Under the pieces are notes generated by a model, which saw nothing but the letters and a program-made list of their open reading frames with translations, searched no databases and was not told where the DNA came from. The translations under genes were made by a program, and so were the position numbers. This document shows positions 26,492 through 38,147 of a stretch of 64,000 nucleotides of DNA, piece by piece. Positions within the stretch are counted from its first letter, which is position 1, and every line of letters begins with the position of its first letter. Source of the DNA: Globodera rostochiensis (taxonomy: Eukaryota > Nematoda > Chromadorea > Rhabditida > Heteroderidae); NCBI GenBank assembly GCA_018350325.1, contig JAEVLN010000001.1, positions 3,749,254 to 3,813,253 of the forward strand, given 5' to 3'.

Positions 26492-27156
26492 ATGTCTTCG
26501 CTTAACTATTTGAACTTGGCCCGCTCGTTGTTCCGCAATTTTGGGGCCATGAAAAATTTCGAGCGCTGTGCAGACAAAGTGCCGACATTTTTTAACATTT
26601 TAATGCCAATGCCAACCGATTTTTGGGGCGTTTTACTTAGCACAAACCTAAAAATTGTGAACATTTTTTGCCTTCATTTGTAAGTGTCGCGTTGTGCACG
26701 CCGACGAGGGGCGCCTGCAGGTGGAGTTGGACTTGCAGGAGGAGCACGCTAACTTGCACGGCACAATGCACGGCGGACTGACAGCCACACTGGTCTGAGA
26801 AATTGCTAAACTTTTAATTAAAATTATAATAAAATTCAATAAAAATTTCATGTGGACATTGTCACCTCGACGGCAATTTGTTTGACAAAACGCCAAACGG
26901 TTGGCATCAGTGTGGACCTGAGCGTTAGCTTCTTGGAACCCGCGAAAATGGGTCCTTATTAATTTTATTAAATTAAATTCATCCCCCGAGGGCAAAAGTA
27001 ATTAAAATTTGTTTCCCAGGCGACACCATTTTGGTGGACGGCTTCGTGAATCGTCTCGGCTCCACAATTTGCTTCACCGGCGCCGACATTTACCGGAAAA
27101 GCGATGGGGCAAAAATAGCCACGGCATTACACACGTGCACATACCCAACAAAATAA
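26492..27156 (+). CDS. Hotdog-fold acyl-CoA thioesterase, ACOT13/THEM2-like
   Basis: Hydrolyses acyl-CoA to free acid and CoA. Exons: 26492-26578 (NFERCADK), 26685-26792 (CRVVHADEGRLQVEL then HANLHGTMHGGLTATL), 26852-26951 (VDIVTSTAICLTKRQTVGIS then VDLSVSF) and 27020-27156 (DTILVDGFVNRLGSTICF, ending HTCTYPTK), about 143 aa, the usual size. The Asn of HANLHGT, the HGG loop, the Asp of LVD and the Ser of GISVDL match the known catalytic and binding residues of human ACOT13. Oddity: the second intron (26793-26851) begins GT but ends TTTCAT, with no AG before the conserved VD; the next AG is about 60 nt further and would delete part of the active site. Either a non-AG acceptor or a base error. 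Confidence 0.88.
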
Positions 27157-28259
27157 ATAATTTACTTAATTTCAAAATGCCCAAAATGGAAGCAAAAGTG
27201 TAAAAAAGCGACAACATTCCAAAACGCTCTAAAATTGTGGTGATGCTTTTGTGTCGTCCGTCCGTCGGGTTCGGACGGGGACGGGGAACGAACGGGGACG
27301 GGGGGACGGGGAGAGACCACCAACCAGCAGAGGGGAGGGGGTGGAGGTTCCACCAAAAGCCGTCGTCCCGTCCAACGTTTTATTGTATTTCATTATTTAT
27401 GCCTTTTGGCTGAGTTTCACCCAATAAAAATATTATTGCAACAAAAAGTGATTGGTTGAATATGTGCCTAAAAGTTTCTCGGCGCTTTTTGAAGGATTGC
27501 CGCCCTTTTGTTAATTAATGTAGCGGTTATTAATAATTTATTATATTTGCCAAATTACCTTTTTTATTCTTTCTTTAATTAATTAGTAACAATTTTCGGT
27601 TTTATTTTCCATTTTACTGAATTCTCCCCCCCCCCCCCCCCCAAATAAGTTAACTCTTTTTTTGGGTGGTTTCCGACGTTTGGGTGGGCCTATGGAAGTG
27701 GTAAATATTTTTATTTACTTAAATTCGCTGATATTCCCCCGAAGGGCTTAAAGTGAGCCCAATTATTTTGCCTTTGGGGACGACGGATTATGCCTGAGGG
27801 CACGAGGATGAAGCAGAGTTAATCGTTGTTTAATCCAGCTTCGGGTGGGCGATGATTGCCGCCTCCCCTGCCCCAACCCCCCACAAATTCCATTCCCATC
27901 GTCATCCGATCAATCCCTCAACCCCGAGGGCAAAAAAAAGAGTCGCGCAACCCAAATACAATCCAATCAACCCCTCAGGGCAGAGCAGTGCATTAACCGA
28001 TAGCAAATCCTAAAAATGCATTTGTTATGTTTCTCCGTGCTCAATTTATTGTTCGGTTGCTGCGAACAATGAATGAATGCATTGGCATGACCGATCATTA
28101 CTTGCTCAAATCACTCAAATCACCGGCATAATGCCAGCAAGCGTCGAATCGCGCCCTTCGCTCTTCCCAAAATTTTGGGTCACAAAACACCGATCAAAAA
28201 TCGAAGCTTCTTAAACAATCATTCATAAATCGTCGTACACCTTTCTTCCCCAAGTAAAT
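27157..28259. other. Intergenic region, about 1.1 kb
   Basis: AT-rich, with a GGGGACGGGG-rich stretch (27270-27345) and poly-C (27627-27642). No gene is supported. Confidence 0.5.
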
Positions 28260-29534
28260 ATGGCTGCTTTTCATTTGCCAAATGCGAAAAAAAGTGCCGT
28301 TCTGCTAATGTTGATGTTCTTACACTGGGCCATGCCATTGCAAACGCGGCATTTGGATCAGAATGACAACAACGAAATCGGCGGTGAAACGCGCGGGGCT
28401 GGCGCGTTCAGTTGCTATACGTGCAATGTTCGAGCCGGTCAAGACGACAGGGAGCGATGCATAGACAAAGTCAGAGCTTAAAACTCAAAATCCATGAATT
28501 TCGATCAATCCTTCTAATGATCATGTAGCGGATCATGAAATGTTATGGTGTGAATCGGCTGAAACACAATTCCCCAGCGGGGCTTTAGGTCGAGGAATGC
28601 CCCGCGGCGTCCGCGCTGTTGCCGTCCGCCCCGTTCAACAGTTGCTCCACACTGTTGCACTTAGACTTTGATGCCAGCAGCCGAACACCCACGGAGTTGC
28701 AGCCGACGACAGTCACTGACGGCCAAAGGGCACGCGTGCGCAAATTCTGCACGAGCCCCGGCAGCGCGGAACTGCTGGCGCCGTTGCTGACGTTACTGGC
28801 CGAAAACGGCGGGGCCGGCGGCGTGTGCCAACCGTTGGACAGCTGGGCAAGCCTTGGAACAAATAATTAAATGCTAAGAAACAGAATTAAACAAATAATT
28901 AAATGCTAAGAAACAGAATTAAACAAATAATTAAATGCTAAGAAACATAATTAAACAAATAATTAAATGCTAAGAAACAGAATTAAACAAATAATTAAAT
29001 GCTAAGAAACAGAATTAAACAAATAATTAAATGCTAAGAAACAGAATTAAACAAATAATTAAATGCAATTGCAGGCCCACCTCTCCGCCGACCCGCTGCT
29101 GCCGTCCATCGCGGAAGGTTCGACACGGGCGCGTCTGTTGTCACCACGACGGATCAACGCGCGACGAGGCCAACGTGGCACAACAGTACGACCACCAGCT
29201 GGAGATGAACCGTCGGGCCGAGTTGGGACGGTCGGTCCACCCGCACCACCGACGAGCCACGTGAATTGGAATTCGTCGATATGTTTAATTTTAAATTTTA
29301 GTCGGCCACGCTTCTTTGTGTGTGCACCAAATCTTTGTGCAACGAAGGTACGTGGCGTGCTGCATTTGTGCCAAATTCGAAATTAATTTGGAATTATTTG
29401 CAGGAGATTTTCAAGACGTTCTGTCCAGGTCAATTTATGTCGCCGGAATGGACGGCAAAGCCAAATTTGTGGCAGAGACTGCGGGCGGTGAAAGAGTTGA
29501 AGACGATAGCAATAACAATCAACAATTTTCGTGA
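28260..29534 (+). CDS. Secreted cysteine-rich protein, possibly Ly6/three-finger-like
   Basis: Six exons fit in phase: 28260-28469, 28529-28549, 28589-28846, 29075-29260, 29302-29347, 29404-29534 (about 283 aa). A hydrophobic N-terminal stretch (AVLLMLMFLHWAMPL) suggests a signal peptide. FSCYTCNV near the mature start and LLCVCTKSLCNEG near the end resemble the opening CxxC and closing CN of Ly6/uPAR domains, but the spacing between them is much longer than a standard 80-90 aa domain, so the family call is tentative. The tail is hydrophilic, with no GPI-anchor-like hydrophobic end. The third intron uses a GC donor (TGG|GCAAGC at 28847) and is filled by a 32-bp array. Function unknown. Confidence 0.65.
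28859..29066. repeat. 32-bp tandem array inside an intron
   Basis: About 6.5 copies of ACAAATAATTAAATGCTAAG followed by AAACAGAATTAA, starting 12 nt after a GC donor and ending just before the ATTGCAG acceptor. One copy has an A in place of G. Confidence 0.95.
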
Positions 29535-30066
29535 ATTTTTATTTTGCTTTTTTTTGTACATAAATTATCTTTTGGAAAAGCATATTATTAAATATTAAAC
29601 CGCTTTTTTCAATTAACAAAATATTTTTTAATTTATTTAAATTTTGTGGAGGTCCAACGGTGCCGCATTTAGGCGCCAGGCCTTTTGAAAGTGTAAAATG
29701 CAATTTTTGGTGCCAACTTGGCAACACATAGTGAAGTGCTTTGAAAGGTACTAACTTTTTCTTTATACATAAATTAGTGCAAACAAACATTAATGGTACA
29801 TTTACATTGCGAGGGTCTCCCCTCTTTTGTCCCCCCGAGGGTTCTTCTCTCCCTCCGTTCACTTTGTCCCCCCGAGGGCCCCCCTTTAGCTCCCTTATCT
29901 TTGCCCTTTGCCTCTTTCGGTCCCTTCCCATAAATAATCGATTTATTATTTCAATAACGAAACATCATTTTGAGATTTTGAAATTAATGTATTTTTTTTC
30001 TAAATTATTTTAAAACACATTTAAAAAGTACAAAATAAACTTTTGCCAAGTTCACTAATAGGTGGT
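29535..30066. other. Intergenic region
   Basis: AT-rich, with two CCCCCCGAGGG words at 29830-29880. No gene is supported. Confidence 0.5.
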
Positions 30067-32688
30067 ATGTGTTCTGTCGTCGTTCGTATGCCCTCCCGCC
30101 CCTTTCCTACCGTACTGCTTCTCCTCCTCCGGCTGTTCGCTTCTTCAGTCTACTGTACTTCTGCTGGTAATGATCGTCTTTCGGTCATTAGCACAGAATA
30201 TGGCCCAATTCGTGGCCAAATTCTGCGCGTCAAGGACCCCGTTGATGGCCACGTCGTGGAGATGACAGCGTTCACGGGCGTCCCTTACGCGCGGCCTCCG
30301 CTGGGCGAGTTACGTTTTGAGGTCATTCAAATGCTTTTTCCGTTCATAAATTTATTAATTAAATCATAATGATTAAAATTTATTTTTAATATATTAAATA
30401 TTCAAATTCTCCAGAAACCGTCCAAGCCGAAAAAATGGTCCAAAGTTCGGAATGCAACGGAAATGCCGCCCGCTTGTTGGCCACTTTCGCGCGACGAAAT
30501 TTGGACAGAAGTTTTTGGCATTAATTTGTTTTGTTTTAACGCAAAATTAATTAAGCCGGACCAGCTGAGTGAGGATTGTCTGTTTCTGAACATTTTCGTG
30601 CCAGAAAAAGTTGGTGTTTTTTTATATATTAAAATTAAGCGTTAAAATTAAAAACTAAATTTAAAAAATTAGCTGCCAGCCGCCGATGACAATTTGTGCC
30701 CCGTTCTCGTGCACATCCACGGGGGCGGCTTTCAGGCCGGCGCAATTCGCCAATTCAAACCGGGCGCAATCGCCAAATTTGTGCGTCGCGGGCTGCTGTT
30801 CGTCACGGTTCAGTACCGTCTCGCAATGTTCGGTAAGTCAAAGGGAATTTTGTCGCATTTAAAAAACAATTCTTTCAAAATGCCAATGTTTTTGAATTGC
30901 TTTTTGCCAAAAATAACGATCGATCGATGTTTTAGGCTTTGCCGCGACGGGCGCCGATTCGTTCGCCGGAAATTATGGCCTATGGGACCAGGCGATGGCG
31001 TTGCAATTTTTGCACAAAAATTTGCCAAAATTTGGAGGCGACCCGGCGAGGGTAACCCTTTGGGGTTTCAGTGCCGGTGCCGCGTCCGTTGGCCATTTGG
31101 CAATGTGCCCGCAAACGCATGGCCTTTTCAAGTGGGCGGCAGGAAATATTTAAATATTCGAAATTCCAATTTTATTTTGGGCATGCCATCCAACAAAGCG
31201 GCGCCACTCTGGCCGAGTGGGCGGCGAGCAATCGCGTTTTAGTGGAGACGGAACGGTTGGCCACGGCGGTCGGCTGCGCGGAGTTGGAAAATTCGGAAAA
31301 TTTGAAAAAGTGCCTGAGGTAAAAAAACAGATTAAAAATATAAAAAACATTTTAATTGCTTGGAATTTAGGCGAAAATCGCCACACGAACTTATGGACGG
31401 AGTCGACAAAATTGTGCGTTTTGTTAATATGTCTTTAATTTGGGTGCTATTTAAAGTTAAATTTGCAAATTTAGGGCCGCGGGCGTGCGGAAATAAATTT
31501 TTTGCAATTCCATCCGCGCTTTGACGCCGATTTCTTCCCCGACGACCCCGTCCATTTGATTGAAAAAGCGCCCCCAAAGGCATTCATTAAATTTCCAACA
31601 AATTTAATTTATTTTTATTGTTTAGCGCACTTTAATGGGCGTAACTTCCCACGAAGCGCTGTCATTTAGTGGGCAATTTATTAAATTTTAAATACGTTTA
31701 ATAATTTATTTAAAATTATTTTAAATGTAAATCCTCCAATTTCACAATTTAGTGCCAAATATATAATTTAGATAATTTTAAAATATCCTTTTTTTAGCCC
31801 TTTTCACCCAGGACCCGAATTTAATATCCACGCAAATTCCGCGCGCCCAATGGGCCAATTTTGGACGTGCCGAATTTGAACAATTTGTGGCAGAAAAAGT
31901 TGCGCCCGAAAAAGTTTTTGGCGAAGCGACACAAAAAGTGCACCAGCGAATTTTGCAATTTTATGTTGGCCCAAATGGGCAAAATGACAGCGAATATTGG
32001 CTGGCCAAATACAACGAGGCAAAAATAAATTATTTATTTTATTTTTAATTAATTTCACATTTTATACTTTAATTTCCTTTACAAAAAGGCGCAAAAAATG
32101 CTTTTCGAATGTTTCGCAGATAATCACCGATACAATGTTTTTGGTGCCAATGTTATCGGAGGCCGGGCACAAGTCGGCCGCCGGGTGGCCAATTTATCTG
32201 TACCAAATTGGCCACATCAACTCGGGATTCCCGGCGGACATTCCCGTCAAAGGTTACGCTTTTAATGATTAAAATGCAAACATTTTCCATTTTTAGGCTG
32301 TTTCCATGGCGTGGAGTTGGATATACTTTTTGACATTCATTTCCCATACAAAGTCGAAAATGCGACAGAAAGTGACAAAAGCTTTCAACTTGAGCTAACC
32401 GAAGCGATCACCAACTTTGCGAAGACGGGGTAGCCGTTTAATTATATTTATTTAAATTAAATTCAAATATCAAATAGAGTTCCGCGCACTCAGTCCCTAC
32501 CCAATTGGCCTCCAATCGATCGCCAATCGCCGCTTCAGTACGCCCGTCTAAATTCGGGCACCACTGAAGTGGGGCGAGCTCTGGCGCCGGAAAAGTTAGA
32601 CTTTTGGCGCAAAATGGGCGCCGAATTTCCCTTTGACATCATTCGCGGCATTCATCGCGACACTTTGCGTTCAAAAGATGAACTTTGA
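30067..32688 (+). CDS. Type-B carboxylesterase (alpha/beta hydrolase)
   Basis: Secreted ester hydrolase of the carboxylesterase/cholinesterase family. ATG at 30067 (alternative 30088, MPSRPF) precedes a signal segment VLLLLLRLFASSVYC. Then GVPYARPPLGELRFE (30280), SEDCLFLNIF (30571), VLVHIHGGGFQAG (oxyanion loop, 30700), NYGLWDQAMALQFL (30968), nucleophile elbow VTLWGFSAGAASVGHLA (31050), AIQQSGA (31185), VTSHEALSFS (31637, probable acid) and CFHGVELDILF (32297, probable catalytic His). The end at 32688 gives roughly 540 residues. The elbow is GFSAG where most relatives have GESAG. No C-terminal membrane or tetramerisation segment is seen. One intron (about 31130-31180) would need to end TTTTGG to keep the conserved KHAIQQSG. 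Substrate cannot be inferred. Confidence 0.92.
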
Positions 32689-33390
32689 TCACTGATCAGA
32701 GGCAAAAACATTATGCCAAAGTTGTGTTCACTTCATTTCACTTTACGCTTATAGTATTCTTTGAATTGTTTTGAGACAATAAATTTATATTTTTAATGAT
32801 TTTCTATTTGTAAATCGGTGAGTTGTCGCTTCAACTGTTGCTGATCCATCCCCATTGTCAGCTTGTACCTACGCAAGTCCGGCTACTCAAAGCAAAGGAC
32901 TTCCCAATTATGCCGCGAGTTCCATATCGTCAAAATCCTCGGTTGACCACCGGCTCTCTCCCCGGGGGGCTCATTTTCTCGCCTCCTTTGCTTCGGGGGG
33001 CAAATGCACAGCAATTGGCGGTTGCCATGGATATTTTGGGCGACGAAAGGAAGAAGAAACGGGCTGAGGGCAAAGAGGGGAGCGATGACCACCCCCCCAC
33101 CCCCCCCCCCCCAGAAAGACCAATCATCCGGGCATTCGCCCGCACACGGATTGGCACTTCCCCACCACCCAAACACAAACAAATTCTTCAGAATTCAAAT
33201 TCAAATTTTATTTGTGAGTGGGCAAACGAATTTGGCAATTGTTGATGCCGCAAGAGATTCAAAAAAAAAATGCCAAACTTGGACTTTGACTTCAGCCAGC
33301 AAAAGCCCACTGTCCGGTGATTCGACCGGCGTTTGTGTAACAAAATAATTCATTATTTCTGAGACGCTGCCAATGTAATCGAATGGTTTT
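32689..33390. other. Intergenic or 5' part of the coiled-coil gene
   Basis: Long but low-complexity open frames here (about 32820-33250) have no recognised motif and no phased link to the next gene. A possible upstream exon at 33270-33316 (MPNLDFDFSQQKPTV, followed by GT) might belong to the coiled-coil gene, but no matching acceptor was found. Poly-C at 33096-33112. Confidence 0.4.
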
Positions 33391-36300
33391 ATGCCCAATT
33401 ATTCCCATTTTTGCTTAATTATCAAAATAATTTATTTGCATTACGTCGAAATTGCGCGAACACCGCCGACCGACAATAATTTTATACCGGACACACCGGA
33501 GTTGATGGTAATCGGTAAAGAATTTTATTTTATTTATTATTGACATTAATTTAATTGTCCATGCCATAAAATGTCAGGCACGCGTCTGTCGCCGTCCCCC
33601 GCCGCTGTGCCAAAACCCGCGCGGACTGTCGTCGCATTTGGCCGTGGCCAAACGGTGGCAAATGCCGTGGCGGCCAAAAAAGCGGCGGCGGCAGAAAGGG
33701 CCCAAACGACGACAGCGGCGAAAACGGCGCCGGGGCTTTCCGGCACGTCCAATTCGATGCGACGAAGCGGAAGTTTAGGTGAAAACATTTTAAATTACAA
33801 TGGCACCACGACCCCAAACCCCGACATTTTTGTCGGGGTTTTTGTCCCCGAACCCTAAAATGTCAACCCCGACGTCGGGGTGCCTCAACTTAGTGGAAAC
33901 GTTTTTAAATTTTGAAATAACTAAAATTTAATTTAAAATCAAAAAAAGTTGAAAAGTGCAATGCTAATTTGAAGCTTCCGGTGGTTAAGGTCACCTGGTG
34001 ACTTCAGCAAGTGCCATTCATGCCCAGGCCAATTTGAATGGGTTGGCAATTTATTTGGTTTTTAAATTAAATACAATTCAATTCATTTATTTTAAGTCAA
34101 CGGACATTGTGCAAATGTTCAGAGCCGGACAGCGTGGTGAATTTTTGCGCCTCTTTTAATTTTTATATTTTTATTAATTTTAAATTTAAATAAATTTTTG
34201 TTATTTGGAATTGAAGACTAAGTCTATCCGTGTCCATTCTTTAAATATTCAAAAATGTTTTGGAATTTCCAAAAATTGAATATGGAAGCGAAACTTTCCA
34301 CAGGCTTTTCTGGAGGGTGTGTACGTGCAAAATTTGCAGACTCAAATTGAAGTGCTTGAACTCGAGAATGCTTATTTGCGCGGCGCTACCGAAAGGGTTT
34401 TTATATTTAAAAAAGGCATTCTTTTTTTGAATGTTTAAGGGGGCTTTGTTCGCTAAACATCACCAGACTCCGACGAGTTCGGCCGTGACCAATAGGGGGA
34501 CGAGCACAACAGCAACAACAAAAATAATGCATCGGAGGAATTCGACGGCCTCAACGACGGCCCTTCGAATGACGGAATCGGAAGAGGAAAAGGAAGAGGA
34601 AGAGGAAAAGGAAGAGGAGAAGGAGGAGGTCGAGAAACAGCACCGGAGGCAAAGAGTCCGCAATTTTAATTGGAAAAAAACAATTAAATGAATTTAAATG
34701 GACTTTCAGCATTCAATCGGAACGCCAAAGCGTCGTGTGGCCTTCATTAATGACCATCGACCGCCGCCGCATTATCGCCGTCGTCAGGGCGCCGAATCGT
34801 CTTCATCTTCTGCAGAAGACGCGGCGACGGCGTCCGTTGACGAAATGTACGGAATTGACGGCACGGGCGGCAGAGACAATGGCACACGGCGCCAACAGAG
34901 AAAGGCAATCGTATTAAAATTATCAAAATTAACTTACTAAAAATAAAACTTTTTAAATTAAATAAATACCTAATTAAGTTGGAGAGAAACACTTACGACG
35001 GCGCAACGCCGGAGGCGGAGGGCGTCAGCCACGCGGCGGCGGCAGCAGTAGAAGACGAACGCCGACGGCGACGCGCCGCGGAACGGCTGCAACAGGAAGC
35101 GGAGCTACGGGCGGTGGACGCGGAGCAGCAGCTGCGCGAAGCAGAAGGTTCAGCACCGGCGTATGAGTGATCAAATTTATGAAAATGGTTGTGTAATCTG
35201 ATCGGACCTGCCTCGATCAGATTAGTTGATTTTAAGCCCAGTTTTTTGTTTCAAAAATTAAAATGTTAACCAAAGCCTTCCGTCTCAGAAAGGGCTTACG
35301 GGGAAAAGCGCGCACTTTTGGCGGACAGCGCGGAATTGCAACGGCGCCTGGACGAATTGACGCCCAAATTGGCGGAGCAGGAGGCCAAAATGTTGGCATT
35401 GGATGAGCAAAGGGACGACGCCAACGTCCGACTGAAAGCGACCGTCAAACAACTGAACGCCCTGCAGGTGAACATCGCTTGTTCGGGTAGTCTAAATGCC
35501 GCCGGGTTAATTTTTTGTTTGAAAATGTCCCAGCAGGGTGAACTGTTTTTTTTAGTTTTATTTCCTTAATTAGGTAATTATTTTTGCAACAATTTAAGGC
35601 AAATTTGGCCGATAGGACGCGCGAAAGTCGCCAGTTGGAGTCGGACAGGGAGCGAAATGTGCAGCGACTGCAACGGCAATTGGAGGAGTTGGGACGCGAA
35701 TTGGACGGTGCACGCACACGGGAAGAGGCAATTAATGTAAATTTAACTTTTTGAATAATGTCGCAAAATTTTCATAGTGCCGCCGCTATTTTGTTTATAT
35801 TTTTGCAAAATTTGAACAAAAATTGCTCAGATTGAATTGGACCGTGCCAAGAATCGTCTCGTGGAGGAAGAGTCGCGAAATCAACGCGAAATGTTGGCAC
35901 AAAGTCGAACAGAGCAGGAGGAGAAAAGCAAGTTGGAGGCCCAGTTGATGGAAGTAATGAACGAATTGGATTAAAGCCAATCTTTTTTTTATTAATAATT
36001 TTTATATGAAACAAATTTTGAGGCCCACCAGAACGGCGAACTTGCCAGCGCTGAGTTGGAATTGGCCCGCGAAAGGCTGGCCAAGGAGCAAGAAGCTGTT
36101 AGGGCTTTGAGCACAAAAGTGAGCGTTTTTTTCGAAAATTTTAATATTTTTAATGAATAATTTTCCAAAACATTAGTATTTTCATTCTTTTTGTATTATA
36201 TAAAATATTACGCACATTTAATTTGCCCTAAATTGATGCAAAAGTGTTTTTATTTAATAAAATTATTTTTAATTAATTAAAATGCAGCTTAAAGAACGTC

Positions 36301-36884
36301 AACTGGAGGACGAACAGCGAGGTAAAATGCCGAATTATTTGTTAATTTAATAATTTATAAATCATTTTTTGAGGTTCTGCGCGTCTGCGGGTTCAACGCG
36401 AATTGGAGGCGCTTCAAAGTCTGTCCAATTCGTTGGCCAACGAAAACAAAGGCCTTCGCGAGGAGCGCGGGGCGCTCGAGGAACGGCTGAACGAACTCAA
36501 ACAGCGGGTGGACGGCACGGCACGGACAAAATTTAAATTTGAATAAACAATTTTTAGGTCCATCAAAAGGATTCGCGCGGTCACCGGTTGGCGGAACTTG
36601 TAAGCGAATTTTTTGACAAACATCGCCAAAGCGCACAACGGGCCAAAATTCAAATTGGACGACAAACGGAAGAGTGAGTGAAATGAAATCGGAAACGGCA
36701 CAAAATGTTGCCACGTCATCAAAAATGAATTTGTTTCAGTTGTGAACAGTTCGAACAAATTGCGGAAAAAATCCGACAAATTGCCGGCACGGGCACCTCG
36801 CCCCCGCGTGCCTCCGCCACAACCACCACAAGTGTTTCCAGCTCGCGAACGACGTCGTCCACAAGACGATCGAAAATGGACTGA
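33391..36884 (+). CDS. Coiled-coil protein with low-complexity N-terminal part
   Basis: No named family recognised. ATG at 33391 opens a first exon reaching TPPTDNNFIPDTPELMVI (33460-33514). An Ala/Thr-rich exon follows (33577-33779), a short exon (about 33989-34052, GC donor), then STDIVQMFRAGQR (34098) and FLEGVYVQNLQTQIEVLELE (34306). A Glu/Lys-rich block (34560-34650) and a Ser-rich Arg block come next. From 35000 to 36780 the protein is heptad-like coiled coil (ERRRRRAAERLQQEAELRA; LQRRLDELTPKLAEQEAKML; LQRQLEELGRELDGA). The end is Ser/Thr-rich, finishing SKMD at 36884. The junction between AGQR and AFLEG does not resolve with a canonical intron in frame. Cytoskeletal or scaffold role is only an inference from structure. 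Confidence 0.72.
33819..33880. repeat. CCCCGA/TCGGGG palindromes in an intron
   Basis: A hairpin CCCCGACATTTTTGTCGGGG (33819-33838) and a perfect palindrome CCCCGACGTCGGGG (33867-33880), followed by TGCC. The same core followed by TGCC is the unit of the 28-bp array at 44175-44592. Confidence 0.8.
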
Positions 36885-38147
36885 AAATGCTAATTTTAAT
36901 TATTGTATTATTAACAAATTCAATTGTTTCAATCCTAAAATAATATATATATTTGCAAACCCATTATTGCCGCTTTCAAATGCTCTTAAGCTACATTTTT
37001 GAATGTTTCAACTGCAAACAGTTCGTTTTATAGCCTAAAAGATGTTACTTCGTCATTATTCGACTTGACAAATAATTCGATCAAAATAAATGCGCGAACG
37101 GACGCAATTCGTTGCCTTTCAAAAAGGGCGCCGCGACTTGCACAACTCGCGCACATTTTGCCGCACTTACATTAGCATTCGCAGTGCCGAGAGTGCCTTC
37201 AGCAGTCATTTATTTCACTGCTCAGCCGCTGTTTTGCCGCGATCGGTTCCGATCGGTGCTCCTCCCTCCCTCATTGTTCTTGTCCCTTCCCATCTCCGCC
37301 CCCCCCCCCTCCCTCCCAACTGACAAAACTTGGGAAGCCATGGGCCTCAGGGCCCGGGAGGGATGTTTGATCAACAACCACTTGAAGACTTGGAAAGCCA
37401 TGGGCCCCAGGGCCCGGGAAGGATGTTTGAGACCCCCAACTGACAAGACTTGGGAAGCCATGGGCCCCAGGGCCCGGGAGGGATGTTTGATCAACAACCA
37501 CTTGAAGACTTGGGAAGCCATAGGCCCCAGGGCTCGGGAGGGATGTTTGATCAACAACCACTTGAAGACTTGGGAAGCCATGGGCCCCAGGGCCCAGGAG
37601 GGATGTTTGATCAACAACCACTTGAAGACTTGGGAAGCCATGGGCCCCAGGGCCCGGGAAGGATGTTTGAGACCCCCAACTGACAAGACTTGGGAAGCCA
37701 TGGGCCCCAGGGCCCGGGAGGGATGTTTGATCAACAACCACTTGAAGACTTGGGAAGCCATGGGCCCCAGGGCCCGGGAGGGATGTTTGATCAACAACCA
37801 CTTGCTTCCATTGCCATTGTCCCCCCATTATGCCCAATTTATTTAAGTTAATTATTTTTTGCCCTTTACATCTCTCACTGGTTGTTTGTTGGTAAGCCGC
37901 CAGCACCTTCACTTTACATTATACAAATTAATAATTGCTTTTTTCTGTCTTATGACGTCCCAATTTTGTTTGTTTATTATTGTGATGCTTACGTAAATTG
38001 GGCCCGGGGTTTGGGGGCGTGGGGAATTTGGCAATCAGAAATATTGATTGATTGGTTAATTGATTTTGTTCAATAATCTGTTTAAAACAATATTTACTTT
38101 ATTTAATGTGCATAAATTCCTACGCTTTTTAATTTTAATATATTAAA
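36885..38147. other. Intergenic region containing a 60-bp minisatellite
   Basis: Apart from the minisatellite at 37321-37805, the sequence is AT-rich with no supported gene. The right end should hold the promoter of secreted gene A. Confidence 0.5.
37321..37805. repeat. 60-bp minisatellite, 8 copies
   Basis: Eight exact-length units with core TGGGAAGCCATGGGCCCCAG and GGCCCGGGAGGGATGTTTGA. Two spacer types alternate between units (TCAACAACCACTTGAAGACT and GACCCCCAACTGACAAGACT). The length is a multiple of three, so long open frames run through it on both strands; see rejected items. Confidence 0.95.

Noticed and set aside
31195..31240. tRNA-like word TGGCCGAGTGG
   Set aside because: It resembles a tRNA D-arm, but it lies in the carboxylesterase coding exon and there is no matching anticodon or T-arm. 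No tRNA or rRNA gene was recognised in the window.
37112..37846. 244-codon frame through the 60-bp minisatellite
   Set aside because: Equally long frames exist on the opposite strand, the non-repeat part shows no motif, and no splice structure supports it. Kept only as a low-interest finding.
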